From contig NZ_AWGD01000022.1 of NCBI RefSeq assembly GCF_000495795.1, forward strand, positions 41,778-105,777: 64,000 nt of DNA. Direction: 5' to 3'. The notes under the pieces were generated by a model. The model saw only the letters and a program-made list of their open reading frames with translations, was not told the origin of the DNA and searched no databases. This stretch comes from Asticcacaulis sp. AC460 (GTDB lineage: Bacteria; Pseudomonadota; Alphaproteobacteria; Caulobacterales; Caulobacteraceae). A program made the position numbers and the translations under genes. The stretch's first letter is position 1; every line of letters starts with the position of its first letter. This document shows, piece after piece, positions 1-6,975 of this stretch.

Positions 1-1
1 C

Positions 2-751
2 CACCTGTTCGCCGAAGAAATCGTGCCGCGCAGCCGTCTGATCGGTCTGGGCATCGCCATTCCCGACGGCCTGGGCGTCCTGGTCGCCGAGTCCCGTCCC
101 GAAGCCCTGGACGCCTGGACCAAGGCCGACCTGACCACCCTGCTCTCCACCAGTCTGAAGCTTCCGGTCTACAGCCAGAACGACGCCACCGCCGCCGCCA
201 TCGGCGAGCACCAGCTGGGCCAGGGCGAACGCCACCGCAGCTTTACCTACATGCTGGTCAGCCTCGGCCTTGGCTGCGGCATCATCATCAATGACGAACC
301 CTATACTGGCGGGCTGAACCACGCCGGCGAAATCGGCAACATCCCCCTGGCCCAGCCGTCACCGCAGCAGAAGATCCTGTGGGACGCCGTGTCGCTGCAC
401 GCCCTTTACCGCGAACTGGCGCGCGACGGCATCACCGTCGACAGCCCGGATCAACTGGACGCCGGATCGGCCATTCAGGCGCCGGCATTGGAACGCTGGC
501 TGGCCGCGGCGGTGCAGCACATGAAAATCCCGGCCCTGACCATCAACTACGTGCTGAGCCCACAGATCAGCTATATCGGCGGGCAATTGCCGGCGTTTCT
601 GGTCGAGCGCCTGTGCGACCGGTTGAACGAAGTCCTTCAGGCCTGCGAGACCCACACGCCGATCACCTTCTACCGGCCCTCGACGACCGGTCCCGACGCC
701 TCGGCCCTGGGCGCCGCCTTCCTGGTGTTTCGTCACCAACTTTTGCCCTGA
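2..751 (+). CDS. ROK-family protein, 5' end outside the window
   Basis: The reading frame is open from the first bases of the window, so the N-terminus is missing. The visible part is a ROK (repressor/ORF/kinase) domain: residues SQNDATAAAIGE followed by a Gly-rich block (SLGLGCGIII) and GGLNHAGEIGNIP match the sugar-kinase fold's phosphate and sugar binding segments. ROK proteins are either sugar kinases or, with an N-terminal winged helix, NagC/XylR-type repressors; the missing N-terminus decides this. The usual CxCGxxGC zinc motif of ROK proteins is not visible after the GEIGN segment, which argues for a divergent or regulatory member. It ends 56 bp before an IclR gene on the same strand. 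Confidence 0.75.
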   Translation, partial: HLFAEEIVPRSRLIGLGIAIPDGLGVLVAESRPEALDAWTKADLTTLLSTSLKLPVYSQNDATAAAIGEHQLGQGERHRSFTYMLVSLGLGCGIIINDEPYTGGLNHAGEIGNIPLAQPSPQQKILWDAVSLHALYRELARDGITVDSPDQLDAGSAIQAPALERWLAAAVQHMKIPALTINYVLSPQISYIGGQLPAFLVERLCDRLNEVLQACETHTPITFYRPSTTGPDASALGAAFLVFRHQLLP

Positions 752-807
752 TAACGCTCCCCCGCGGTCATCTTGTCAAAGCGGCGCAAAGCGCTTAGGC
801 AAAGGAC

Positions 808-1572
808 ATGGCAAACCCACCCAAATCACCCGAAGCCGAGACTTCGCGCCTCGCCTCCTATACCGCTCCCGCTCTTGAAAAAGGCTTCAACGTCATCGAA
901 TTGCTGGCGCAGTCGCCGCACGGCCTGACGGTCAGCGAGATCGCCAACGGGCTGGGCCTGTCGATGAGCGAGATTTTCAGAGTCATCATGGTGATGGAAC
1001 GCCGTGCCTGGCTGCGTAAAGCGCCCGGCGATCGTTACAGCGTGACGCCGAAGGTGCTGGAACTGGCTTTCCGCGCTACGCCGGCGGAGGAATTGGCCTT
1101 TGTCGCGGCGCCCTTGATGCGTGATCTCGCCAACCAGACCGACCAGGCGTGTCATCTGGTCGTACGCAATGACGATCGCGGTCTGGTGGTCCTGCGCCAG
1201 GAAAATCCCGGCCCTACGGGGTTTGCTGTCCGAATTGGCGCCTCGATATCGCTGGAGACCAGCTGTTCCGGCCATGTCCTGCTGGCGTTCGCGCCGGGTG
1301 AATTGGGCGACGACGACCTGGGAACGAAGCTGCGCAAGGTGCGCGGCCGCGGTTATGAGATGATGAAAAGCGCCCGGACCCTGGGCGTGACGGATATCAG
1401 CTATCCCATATTCGGCTTCGACGGCCATGTGGTAGCGGCCCTGACCGTGCCGTTCCTGAAGCTGATCGACGGGTCGCAGACGGTGGACGCCGAAGCGGCA
1501 CGGGGCTTCCTGGCGGAAACCGCGACGGCGATTTCGGTCGGCCTGGGCGGCGTGGAACGCACGGCAAGATGA
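808..1572 (+). CDS. IclR-family transcriptional regulator (paralogue of the gene at 26262)
   Basis: A 254-residue protein with an N-terminal winged helix-turn-helix (about residues 20-80; LTVSEIANGLGLSMSEIFRV is the HTH) and a C-terminal IclR effector-binding domain (about 95-250; note CSGHVLLAF and SYPIFG). The ATG is preceded by AAAGGA at good spacing. IclR regulators bind small metabolites, often sugars or aromatic acids, and control neighbouring catabolic genes. The next gene downstream on the same strand is the GH29 fucosidase, 212 bp away, so that gene or the truncated ROK gene is a plausible target; this is inference. By eye it is about 55% identical to the IclR protein encoded at 26262-27038, with nearly identical recognition helices. 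Confidence 0.9.
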   Translation: MANPPKSPEAETSRLASYTAPALEKGFNVIELLAQSPHGLTVSEIANGLGLSMSEIFRVIMVMERRAWLRKAPGDRYSVTPKVLELAFRATPAEELAFVAAPLMRDLANQTDQACHLVVRNDDRGLVVLRQENPGPTGFAVRIGASISLETSCSGHVLLAFAPGELGDDDLGTKLRKVRGRGYEMMKSARTLGVTDISYPIFGFDGHVVAALTVPFLKLIDGSQTVDAEAARGFLAETATAISVGLGGVERTAR

Positions 1573-1784
1573 GGCAAGACCTTCGACACTCCGGTCGTGT
1601 GTTTGTCACCGAGACGTAAAACATTCAACCGGGATGGCACGCATCCGATTCTTCCGTTGCATGCGGCCTCGTGGTGATGTGCACGGCCTTGCCAAGCGCC
1701 GCTGATCCGGTTACAGTTTTCATATAAGGCAGTTGATTTCATACTTGAACTCAACGCCGCAGAAACGACCGGAGCTTTTCACTC

Positions 1785-3425
1785 ATGAAACTTACCAAAC
1801 GCGCCCTTCTGCAAGGGGCCGCCGGCCTCGGTGCGGCTGTAAAAGTCTCGGGCACGGCGCAGGCCGCGCCCGGCCTGGCCGAAATCGCGGCCGGTCCTTT
1901 CAAACCGTCCTGGGAGTCGCTGATCGAGGGTTATAAACCGCCCGACTGGTTCCGCGACGCCAAGTTCGGCCTGTGGGCGCACTGGGGCGCCCAATGCGTG
2001 CCCGAGGCCGGCGACTGGTATGCCCGCCACATGTATGTCCAGGGAAATCGCCAGTACGATCACCACGTGAAGACCTATGGCCACCCCGCCGACAACGGCT
2101 TCATGGAGATGTACCCGCGCTGGACGGCGGCCAATTGGAACCCGGACGAACTGCTCGACCTCTATGCCGGCGCCGGGGCGAAATATTTCGTCGCCATGGC
2201 CAACCACCACGACAATTTCGACGCCTATAATTCCAAATTCCACGACTGGAACTCGGTACGGGTCGGGCCGAAGAAGGACCTGATCGGCCTGTGGGCCAAG
2301 GCGGCGCGGGCGCGCGGCCTGAAGTTCGGGGTCTCCAACCACTCCGCCCACGCCTGGCACTGGTTCCAGACCGCCTATGGCTACGACCCGGAAGGTCCGC
2401 GCGCCGGCGAACGCTACGACGCCTTTAAACTGACCAAGTATGACGGCGCCGGAAAATGGTGGGACGGGCTCGATCCGCAGGCACTGTACGGCGGTGCGGT
2501 GATGCCCCTGCCCGACGGCCTGACCACGACCAAGGCGGCGACGGACTGGCACGAGGCCAATGACCGGGTGTGGGACGAAAAGCCGCCGCTGCAAAACCCG
2601 GCCTTTGTCCGGCAATGGTTCCTCCGCTGCAAGGACCTGGTCGACACCTACAAACCCGACCTGATCTATTTCGATAATTTTGACCTGCCACTGGGCCAGG
2701 CCGGGCTCGACATCGCCGCCCATATCTACAATGCCTCGATCGCCTGGCACGGCAGCCTGCAGGCGGTCATCAACACCAAGCACCTGCCGGCCGAGCGCCG
2801 CATGGCGGTGATCGAGGACGTCGAACGCGGCCTGCGCCAGGACATCGAGCCGCATCCGTGGCAAACCGACACCTGTATCGGCGACTGGCACTACAACCGC
2901 AGCGTCTTCGACCGGAAGGGCTATCTCGGCGCCGATGCGGTCATCCACCGGCTGTGCGACATCGTGTCAAAGAACGGCAACCTGCTGCTGTCGATCCCGG
3001 TGCGCGGCGACGGCACGATCGACAGCGAGGAACGCCGCATCGTCGGCGAAATCGGCGGCTGGATGCAGCGCTTTGGCGACGCCATCTATGGCACCCGGCC
3101 TTGGCGCGTCTACGGCGAAGGTCCGACCATGGTCGAGGCCGGCATGTTCAGCGAAGGCAAGCAGAAGCCGTTCACCGCCGCCGATATCCGCTTCACCACC
3201 AAGGCCGGCGCGCTCTACGCCCTGGTCCTGGGCCGGCCTGGCGACACGCTCAGCATCGCTGCGTTGGGCCGTAAAGCTGGGTCGGTGCGACGGGTCGAGG
3301 TGGTCGGCGCCGCGTCGCCCCTCACCTTCCGCCAGGACGCCGCCGGGTTGCACGTCACCGTCCCATCCAACGCCAGCCACGACTTCGGTTTGGCGCTCAA
3401 GATCACCGGCAAAGGCCTTGTCTGA
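1785..3425 (+). CDS. Exported GH29 alpha-L-fucosidase
   Basis: A 546-residue GH29 enzyme that releases alpha-L-fucose from glycans such as xyloglucan side chains. Residues 1-27 form an export signal (MKLTKRALLQ then a Gly/Ala-rich core ending TAQA). It resembles a Tat signal but has KR rather than RR. The catalytic barrel begins at about residue 55 with KFGLWAHWG, the GH29 hallmark; the HHDNF block is at 141-145 and DLIYFDN at 292-298 carries the predicted nucleophile Asp297. The C-terminal 100 residues look like the usual beta-sandwich. The acid/base residue of GH29 is poorly conserved and is not assigned. GGAG sits about 10 bp before the ATG. The nearest regulator is the IclR gene upstream. 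Confidence 0.9.
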   Translation: MKLTKRALLQGAAGLGAAVKVSGTAQAAPGLAEIAAGPFKPSWESLIEGYKPPDWFRDAKFGLWAHWGAQCVPEAGDWYARHMYVQGNRQYDHHVKTYGHPADNGFMEMYPRWTAANWNPDELLDLYAGAGAKYFVAMANHHDNFDAYNSKFHDWNSVRVGPKKDLIGLWAKAARARGLKFGVSNHSAHAWHWFQTAYGYDPEGPRAGERYDAFKLTKYDGAGKWWDGLDPQALYGGAVMPLPDGLTTTKAATDWHEANDRVWDEKPPLQNPAFVRQWFLRCKDLVDTYKPDLIYFDNFDLPLGQAGLDIAAHIYNASIAWHGSLQAVINTKHLPAERRMAVIEDVERGLRQDIEPHPWQTDTCIGDWHYNRSVFDRKGYLGADAVIHRLCDIVSKNGNLLLSIPVRGDGTIDSEERRIVGEIGGWMQRFGDAIYGTRPWRVYGEGPTMVEAGMFSEGKQKPFTAADIRFTTKAGALYALVLGRPGDTLSIAALGRKAGSVRRVEVVGAASPLTFRQDAAGLHVTVPSNASHDFGLALKITGKGLV

Positions 3426-3529
3426 TGTTATGGCGCATGGTCCTCATCGCCGAACCGTCTGCGCTGTGCGGGGGAAGGTCCTGATCATGCTGGAAAAGCA
3501 AGGCTGGGCAGCCGGGTTACCCCCAAGCC

Positions 3530-4003
3530 CTATTCCGCTTCCCTGGCAGGCATGGCTGCCAGTTGCCGCAGGCCCTTCATGAAGTTGTCGATATCGACCC
3601 CCTGCAGAATCCGGTGCATCCGCTCCAGGTGCTGGCGTTGGATGGCCTTGGCCTGAGCCAGCAAGGTCACGCCCGATTTCGTCAGCGCCAGCTGATTGGC
3701 GCGGCGGTCCTTCTTGTCCACCTCGCGCCCGACCAGGCCGCGTCCTTCCAGCGCATCGATCAACGCCACCACGTTCGGCCGCTGAATCTTCAGCCGGTCG
3801 CCGATGACGTGCTGGCGCAGGCCCGGCTCTGCCTCGATCAGCATCAGCACCGACAGATCGACCGGACGCAGACCGATCTCCCGCATCCGGTCGATAATCT
3901 CACCGAACACCGCCAGTTGCGCCAGACGCAGTTGAAACCCGATCTGACTCTCCAGCAGTTCAGCGGGATCGATGTCAACAGCGGCAGATGTCTTCTTTTT
4001 CAA
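3530..4003 (-). CDS. MarR-family regulator, FerC-like, of the ferulate genes
   Basis: A 157-residue MarR protein: a helical dimerisation N-terminus, a winged HTH at about 55-110 (LRQHVIGDRLKIQRPNVVAL), and the wing signature DKKDRRANQLALTKSG. It is transcribed divergently from the aldehyde dehydrogenase-hydratase/lyase-CoA synthetase genes. This matches the layout of Sphingobium FerC and other hydroxycinnamate MarR repressors, which respond to hydroxycinnamoyl-CoA thioesters. The likely operator is the palindrome at 4088-4098. By eye it is about 85% identical to the MarR protein at 25594-26067, a strikingly close paralogue pair for one genome segment. The ferC name is inferred from context, so no symbol is given. 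Confidence 0.85.
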   Translation of the reverse strand: MKKKTSAAVDIDPAELLESQIGFQLRLAQLAVFGEIIDRMREIGLRPVDLSVLMLIEAEPGLRQHVIGDRLKIQRPNVVALIDALEGRGLVGREVDKKDRRANQLALTKSGVTLLAQAKAIQRQHLERMHRILQGVDIDNFMKGLRQLAAMPAREAE

Positions 4004-4087
4004 CGCGTTCTCCGGGTTTGAAGCTACCGTTTCTAGCCGCGTTTTTTACGACAGGCGACAAAATAAATAATGACGCCCCATAATAGG

Positions 4088-4098
4088 TATGTTACATA
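4088..4098. promoter_or_regulatory. Candidate MarR operator
   Basis: TATGTTACATA is a perfect 11-bp palindrome around a central T. It lies 84 bp upstream of the divergent MarR start and about 100 bp upstream of the aldehyde dehydrogenase start, in an AT-rich stretch where both promoters should be. MarR dimers typically bind such sites. No other good palindrome in this gap is closer to both genes. Confidence 0.45.
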
Positions 4099-4121
4099 AT
4101 CATTTAACACGCGGCGCCAAG

Positions 4122-4165
4122 CCTCATGCCCAAACGTGGATGCCACGTTTTGGAAAAACATGAGG
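4122..4165 (+). promoter_or_regulatory. Leader stem-loop upstream of the aldehyde dehydrogenase
   Basis: Two nested inverted repeats: outer arms CCTCATG (4122-4128) and CATGAGG (4159-4165), and inner arms AAACGTGG (4132-4139) and CCACGTTT (4143-4150) separated by only three bases. Transcribed from a promoter near 4088 this would form a stable hairpin about 35 nt before the start codon. It could alternatively be a DNA operator. There is no T-run after it, so it is not a simple terminator. Confidence 0.5.
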
Positions 4166-4200
4166 CGTCAAAAAACCCGCCGCGACAGGGAGTCATCACC

Positions 4201-5670
4201 ATGCTGGACACCGTAACCGCCGCCGAACTGGATCTGATCATCGCCTCCAAACCGGTCAAGGCCGAAGGCGGGCGCACCTTCACACGGCTCAACCCCATTT
4301 CCGGCCAGGTGGCCACCACGGCGGCCGCCGCTTCCGTGGCCGACGCGGTCAAGGCCGCCGATGCCGCCGCCGCCGCCTTCCCGGCCTGGTCGGCCCTGGG
4401 CCCCAATGCCCGTCGCGCCGTCCTGCTCAAGGTCGCCGACCAGATTTCGGCCATGGCGCCCGACTTCATCGCCGCCATGAAGGCCGAAACCGGATCGACC
4501 CAGGCCTGGGCCGGCTTCAACTGCATGCTGGCCGCCAATATGATGCGCGAAGCCGCCTCGCTGACTACCCTGGTCGCCGGCGAGACTATCCCCTCCGACA
4601 AACCCGGCTGCGTCGCCCTGGCCGTCCGTCAAGCCGCCGGCGTCGTGCTGGGGATCGCGCCGTGGAACGCCCCGGTCATTCTGGGTGTGCGCGCCATCGC
4701 CACCCCACTGGCCTGCGGCAACACCGTCGTGCTGAAGGCCGCCGAGGCCTGCCCGCGCACCCACTGGCTGATCGCCGAAGCCTTTTCACGCGCTGGAGCC
4801 CCTGAAGGCATCGTCTCCCTGGTCACCAACGCTCCTGAGGATGCCCCCGATGTCGTCGGCGCCCTGATCGACCATCCGGCGGTCAAGCGGATCAACTTCA
4901 CCGGCTCGACCCATGTCGGCAAGATCATCGCCGCCCGCGCCGCGGCGCAGCTCAAGCCGGCCCTGCTGGAACTGGGCGGCAAGGCGCCGCTGCTGGTGCT
5001 CAAGGACGCCGACCTCGACGAAGCCGTCAAGGCGGCAGCGTTCGGCGCCTTCATGAACCAGGGGCAGATCTGCATGTCGACCGAGCGGATCATCGTGGTC
5101 GACGCCGTCTATGACGCCTTTGTCACCAAATTCGCCGCCAAGGCTGCGACCATGCCGGCCGGCGATCCTTTGGAAGGCAAGGCGCCGCTCGGCGCCGTGG
5201 TCGACGTCAAGTCGGGTGACAAGGTTCGCGACCTGATGCGCGATGCCATTGCCAAGGGCGCGAAGCTGATCGCCGGCGGCGAAGGCGAAGGCGTGCTGAT
5301 CCCGGCGTCCGTCCTGGACGGTGTGACGCCGGACATGCGCATCTATGCCGAGGAAAGCTTCGGCCCCGTGGTGTCGATCGTCCGGGCGAAGGACACCGAC
5401 GACGCGGTTCGCATCGCCAATGACACGGAATACGGCCTGACGGCGGCGGTCTTCACCACCAACATCGCCGAGGCGCTCAATGTCGCTTCACGCATCCAGT
5501 CGGGCATGTGCCACATCAATGGCGCCACCGTGCACGACGAAGCCCAGATGCCGTTCGGCGGCGTCAAGGACTCCGGTTACGGCCGTTTCGGCGGCAAGGC
5601 CGGCATCAACGAATTCACCGACCTGCGCTGGATCACCATCGAAACCCAGCCGGGCCACTTCCCGATTTAA
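4201..5670 (+). CDS. Aldehyde dehydrogenase, probable vanillin dehydrogenase
   Basis: A 489-residue NAD(P)-dependent aldehyde dehydrogenase. The motifs are complete: APWNAP at 153-158, the cofactor-binding FTGSTHVG at 233-240, general-base Glu257 in LELGG, and nucleophile Cys291 in GQICMST. Its place beside a hydroxycinnamoyl-CoA hydratase/lyase indicates that it oxidises vanillin (and 4-hydroxybenzaldehyde) to vanillate, as LigV/Vdh do. The ATG at 4201 is chosen because GGGAG lies about 9 bp upstream and the protein then has the normal family length. An upstream in-frame ATG at 4126 would begin inside the leader hairpin and has no ribosome-binding site. It is the first gene of the ferulate operon. 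Confidence 0.88.
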   Translation: MLDTVTAAELDLIIASKPVKAEGGRTFTRLNPISGQVATTAAAASVADAVKAADAAAAAFPAWSALGPNARRAVLLKVADQISAMAPDFIAAMKAETGSTQAWAGFNCMLAANMMREAASLTTLVAGETIPSDKPGCVALAVRQAAGVVLGIAPWNAPVILGVRAIATPLACGNTVVLKAAEACPRTHWLIAEAFSRAGAPEGIVSLVTNAPEDAPDVVGALIDHPAVKRINFTGSTHVGKIIAARAAAQLKPALLELGGKAPLLVLKDADLDEAVKAAAFGAFMNQGQICMSTERIIVVDAVYDAFVTKFAAKAATMPAGDPLEGKAPLGAVVDVKSGDKVRDLMRDAIAKGAKLIAGGEGEGVLIPASVLDGVTPDMRIYAEESFGPVVSIVRAKDTDDAVRIANDTEYGLTAAVFTTNIAEALNVASRIQSGMCHINGATVHDEAQMPFGGVKDSGYGRFGGKAGINEFTDLRWITIETQPGHFPI

Positions 5671-5723
5671 AGGAACCCTATCCATCTCCAAAGGAAGGCG
5701 CGCTCCTCAGACGGCTCAACGCG

Positions 5724-5781
5724 CTCCCTCCTCCCTACGAAGTGGGGAGGGGGACCCCGAAGGGGTGGAGGGGTATCTTTC
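5724..5781 (+). repeat. Dispersed intergenic repeat, copy A
   Basis: A C-rich block (CTCCCTCCTCCCTACGAAG), then GTGGGGAGGGGGACC, a short CCCGAAGGGG hairpin, and GGTGGAGGGGTATCTTTC. The same order occurs at 6805-6866, in a diverged inverted form at 51805-51891, and begins again at the right window edge. Inverted pieces (CTCCCTAC...GTGGGGAG, ACCCCGAAGGGGT) make it fold-prone. It sits between the aldehyde dehydrogenase and hydratase/lyase genes. Confidence 0.8.
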
Positions 5782-5870
5782 TGACTTAACCCACCTTTCG
5801 ATACTCAGGTCGAAGCCCCAACATCGCAGCGACCGAATTTACGCAAATTTCCTCCTCCCCTGGTACACGC

Positions 5871-6722
5871 ATGAACGAAACCTCCCCCAAGATCGACCGC
5901 GCCGAAGAAGACACCGTTGCCTATGACGTCATCGACGGCATCGCCTGGGTCAAATTCAACCGCCCGGAAAAGCGCAACTGCATGTCGCCCAAGCTGAACC
6001 GCCAGATGCTGCGGGTGCTGGACGAACTGGAATACCGCGACGATGTCGGCGTCCTGGTCCTGACCGGAGAAGGCACCGCCTGGTCCGCCGGCATGGACCT
6101 CAAGGAATATTTCCGCGAGAACGAAGCCAAGGGCCTGGGCGCGACCCGTGCCGCCCAACGCGAAGCCTATGGCTGGTGGCGGCGCCTGCGCTGGTACCAG
6201 AAGCCGACCATCGCCATGATCAATGGCTGGTGCTTCGGCGGCGGCTATGGTCCGCTGTTCGGCTGCGACCTGGCCTTTGCCGCCGAAGAAGCGCAATTCG
6301 GCCTGTCGGAGATCAACTGGGGCATCCTGCCGGGCGGCGGCGCGACGAAGGTCGCCGTCGAACTCCTGCCCTTCCGCAAGGCCATGTACCACGCAATGAT
6401 GGGCGAGAATATCGACGGCAAGACGGCCGCCGACTGGGGCCTGGTCAACGAAGCCCTGCCCCTGGCCGATCTGCAGGCCCGCGTCACCGAAGTCGCCAAG
6501 GTCCTGCTGGGCAAGAATCCGGTCGCCCTGAAAGCCACAAAGGACGCGGTCCGCCGTGTCGGTGTCATGGCCTACGATGAGGCGGAGGATTACCTGATCC
6601 GCGCCCAGGAGGCGGCCAACAGCTACGACAACGAAGGCCGCAAGGAAGGCATCAAGCAGTTCATCGACGACAAGACCTACAAGCCCGGTCTTGGTGCCTA
6701 CGACAAATCCAAAAAGGCCTGA
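5871..6722 (+). CDS. ferB: Feruloyl-CoA hydratase/lyase (hydroxycinnamoyl-CoA hydratase/lyase)
   Basis: A 283-residue crotonase-superfamily enzyme that hydrates feruloyl-CoA and cleaves it to vanillin and acetyl-CoA. Features of this subfamily rather than ordinary enoyl-CoA hydratases: WSAGMDLKEYFRE at 71-83, INGWCFGGGYGPL at 117-129 forming the oxyanion hole, and GLSEINWGI at 144-152 carrying the catalytic glutamate (Glu147). The C-terminus ends with the typical EGIKQFIDDKTYKPGL block. The start at 5871 has no strong Shine-Dalgarno sequence. It lies between the vanillin dehydrogenase and CoA-synthetase genes, separated from each by a repeat-containing gap of 200-250 bp. Confidence 0.92.
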   Translation: MNETSPKIDRAEEDTVAYDVIDGIAWVKFNRPEKRNCMSPKLNRQMLRVLDELEYRDDVGVLVLTGEGTAWSAGMDLKEYFRENEAKGLGATRAAQREAYGWWRRLRWYQKPTIAMINGWCFGGGYGPLFGCDLAFAAEEAQFGLSEINWGILPGGGATKVAVELLPFRKAMYHAMMGENIDGKTAADWGLVNEALPLADLQARVTEVAKVLLGKNPVALKATKDAVRRVGVMAYDEAEDYLIRAQEAANSYDNEGRKEGIKQFIDDKTYKPGLGAYDKSKKA

Positions 6723-6804
6723 CGCTGACGCGTCAGACTTCTCCCTCCCCTGTTTTGGCTGCCGCCGGGGGAGCGGGGTAGGACGAGAAAGGCAGCACGA
6801 GCGC

Positions 6805-6938
6805 CTCTTCTCCTCTCCACGAAGTGGGGAGGGGGACCGCGAAGCGGTGGAGGGGTATCTTTCTCCTTCCTTCTCCTACGAATGCGGCCGGCTTGTCCAC
6901 CGAAGCCTTGGCGAAGGTGGAAGGGGTCCTCTTTCTTC
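6805..6938 (+). repeat. Dispersed intergenic repeat, copy B with a second diverged unit
   Basis: Bases 6805-6866 repeat copy A closely (CACGAAGTGGGGAGGGGG, then ACCGCGAAGCGGT, then GGAGGGGTATCTTTCTCC). A second weaker unit follows at about 6874-6938 (CCTACGAATGCGGCCGGC ... GGTGGAAGGGGTCCTCTTTC). The whole 253-bp gap between hydratase/lyase and CoA-synthetase genes is made of this material, so there is no room for a separate gene here. Confidence 0.75.
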
Positions 6939-6975
6939 CCCGCCCTCCCCCATTTCCAGCTATAAAGACAATCCG

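Noticed and set aside
1779..2948. Long minus-strand open frame (389 codons) opposite the fucosidase gene
   Set aside because: It is a complementary-strand shadow of GC-rich codons. It has low-complexity Arg/Val/Gly-rich translation, no family motifs and no ribosome-binding site, while the plus strand encodes a complete GH29 enzyme.
3426..3529. Possible pseudogene between the fucosidase and MarR genes
   Set aside because: The 104-bp gap is too short for a gene remnant, and nothing in it matches the neighbours.
6691..6975. N-terminal extension of the feruloyl-CoA synthetase by 95 codons
   Set aside because: The extension is encoded by the dispersed repeat and overlaps the hydratase/lyase gene. 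The conserved N-terminus of the family begins near 7000.
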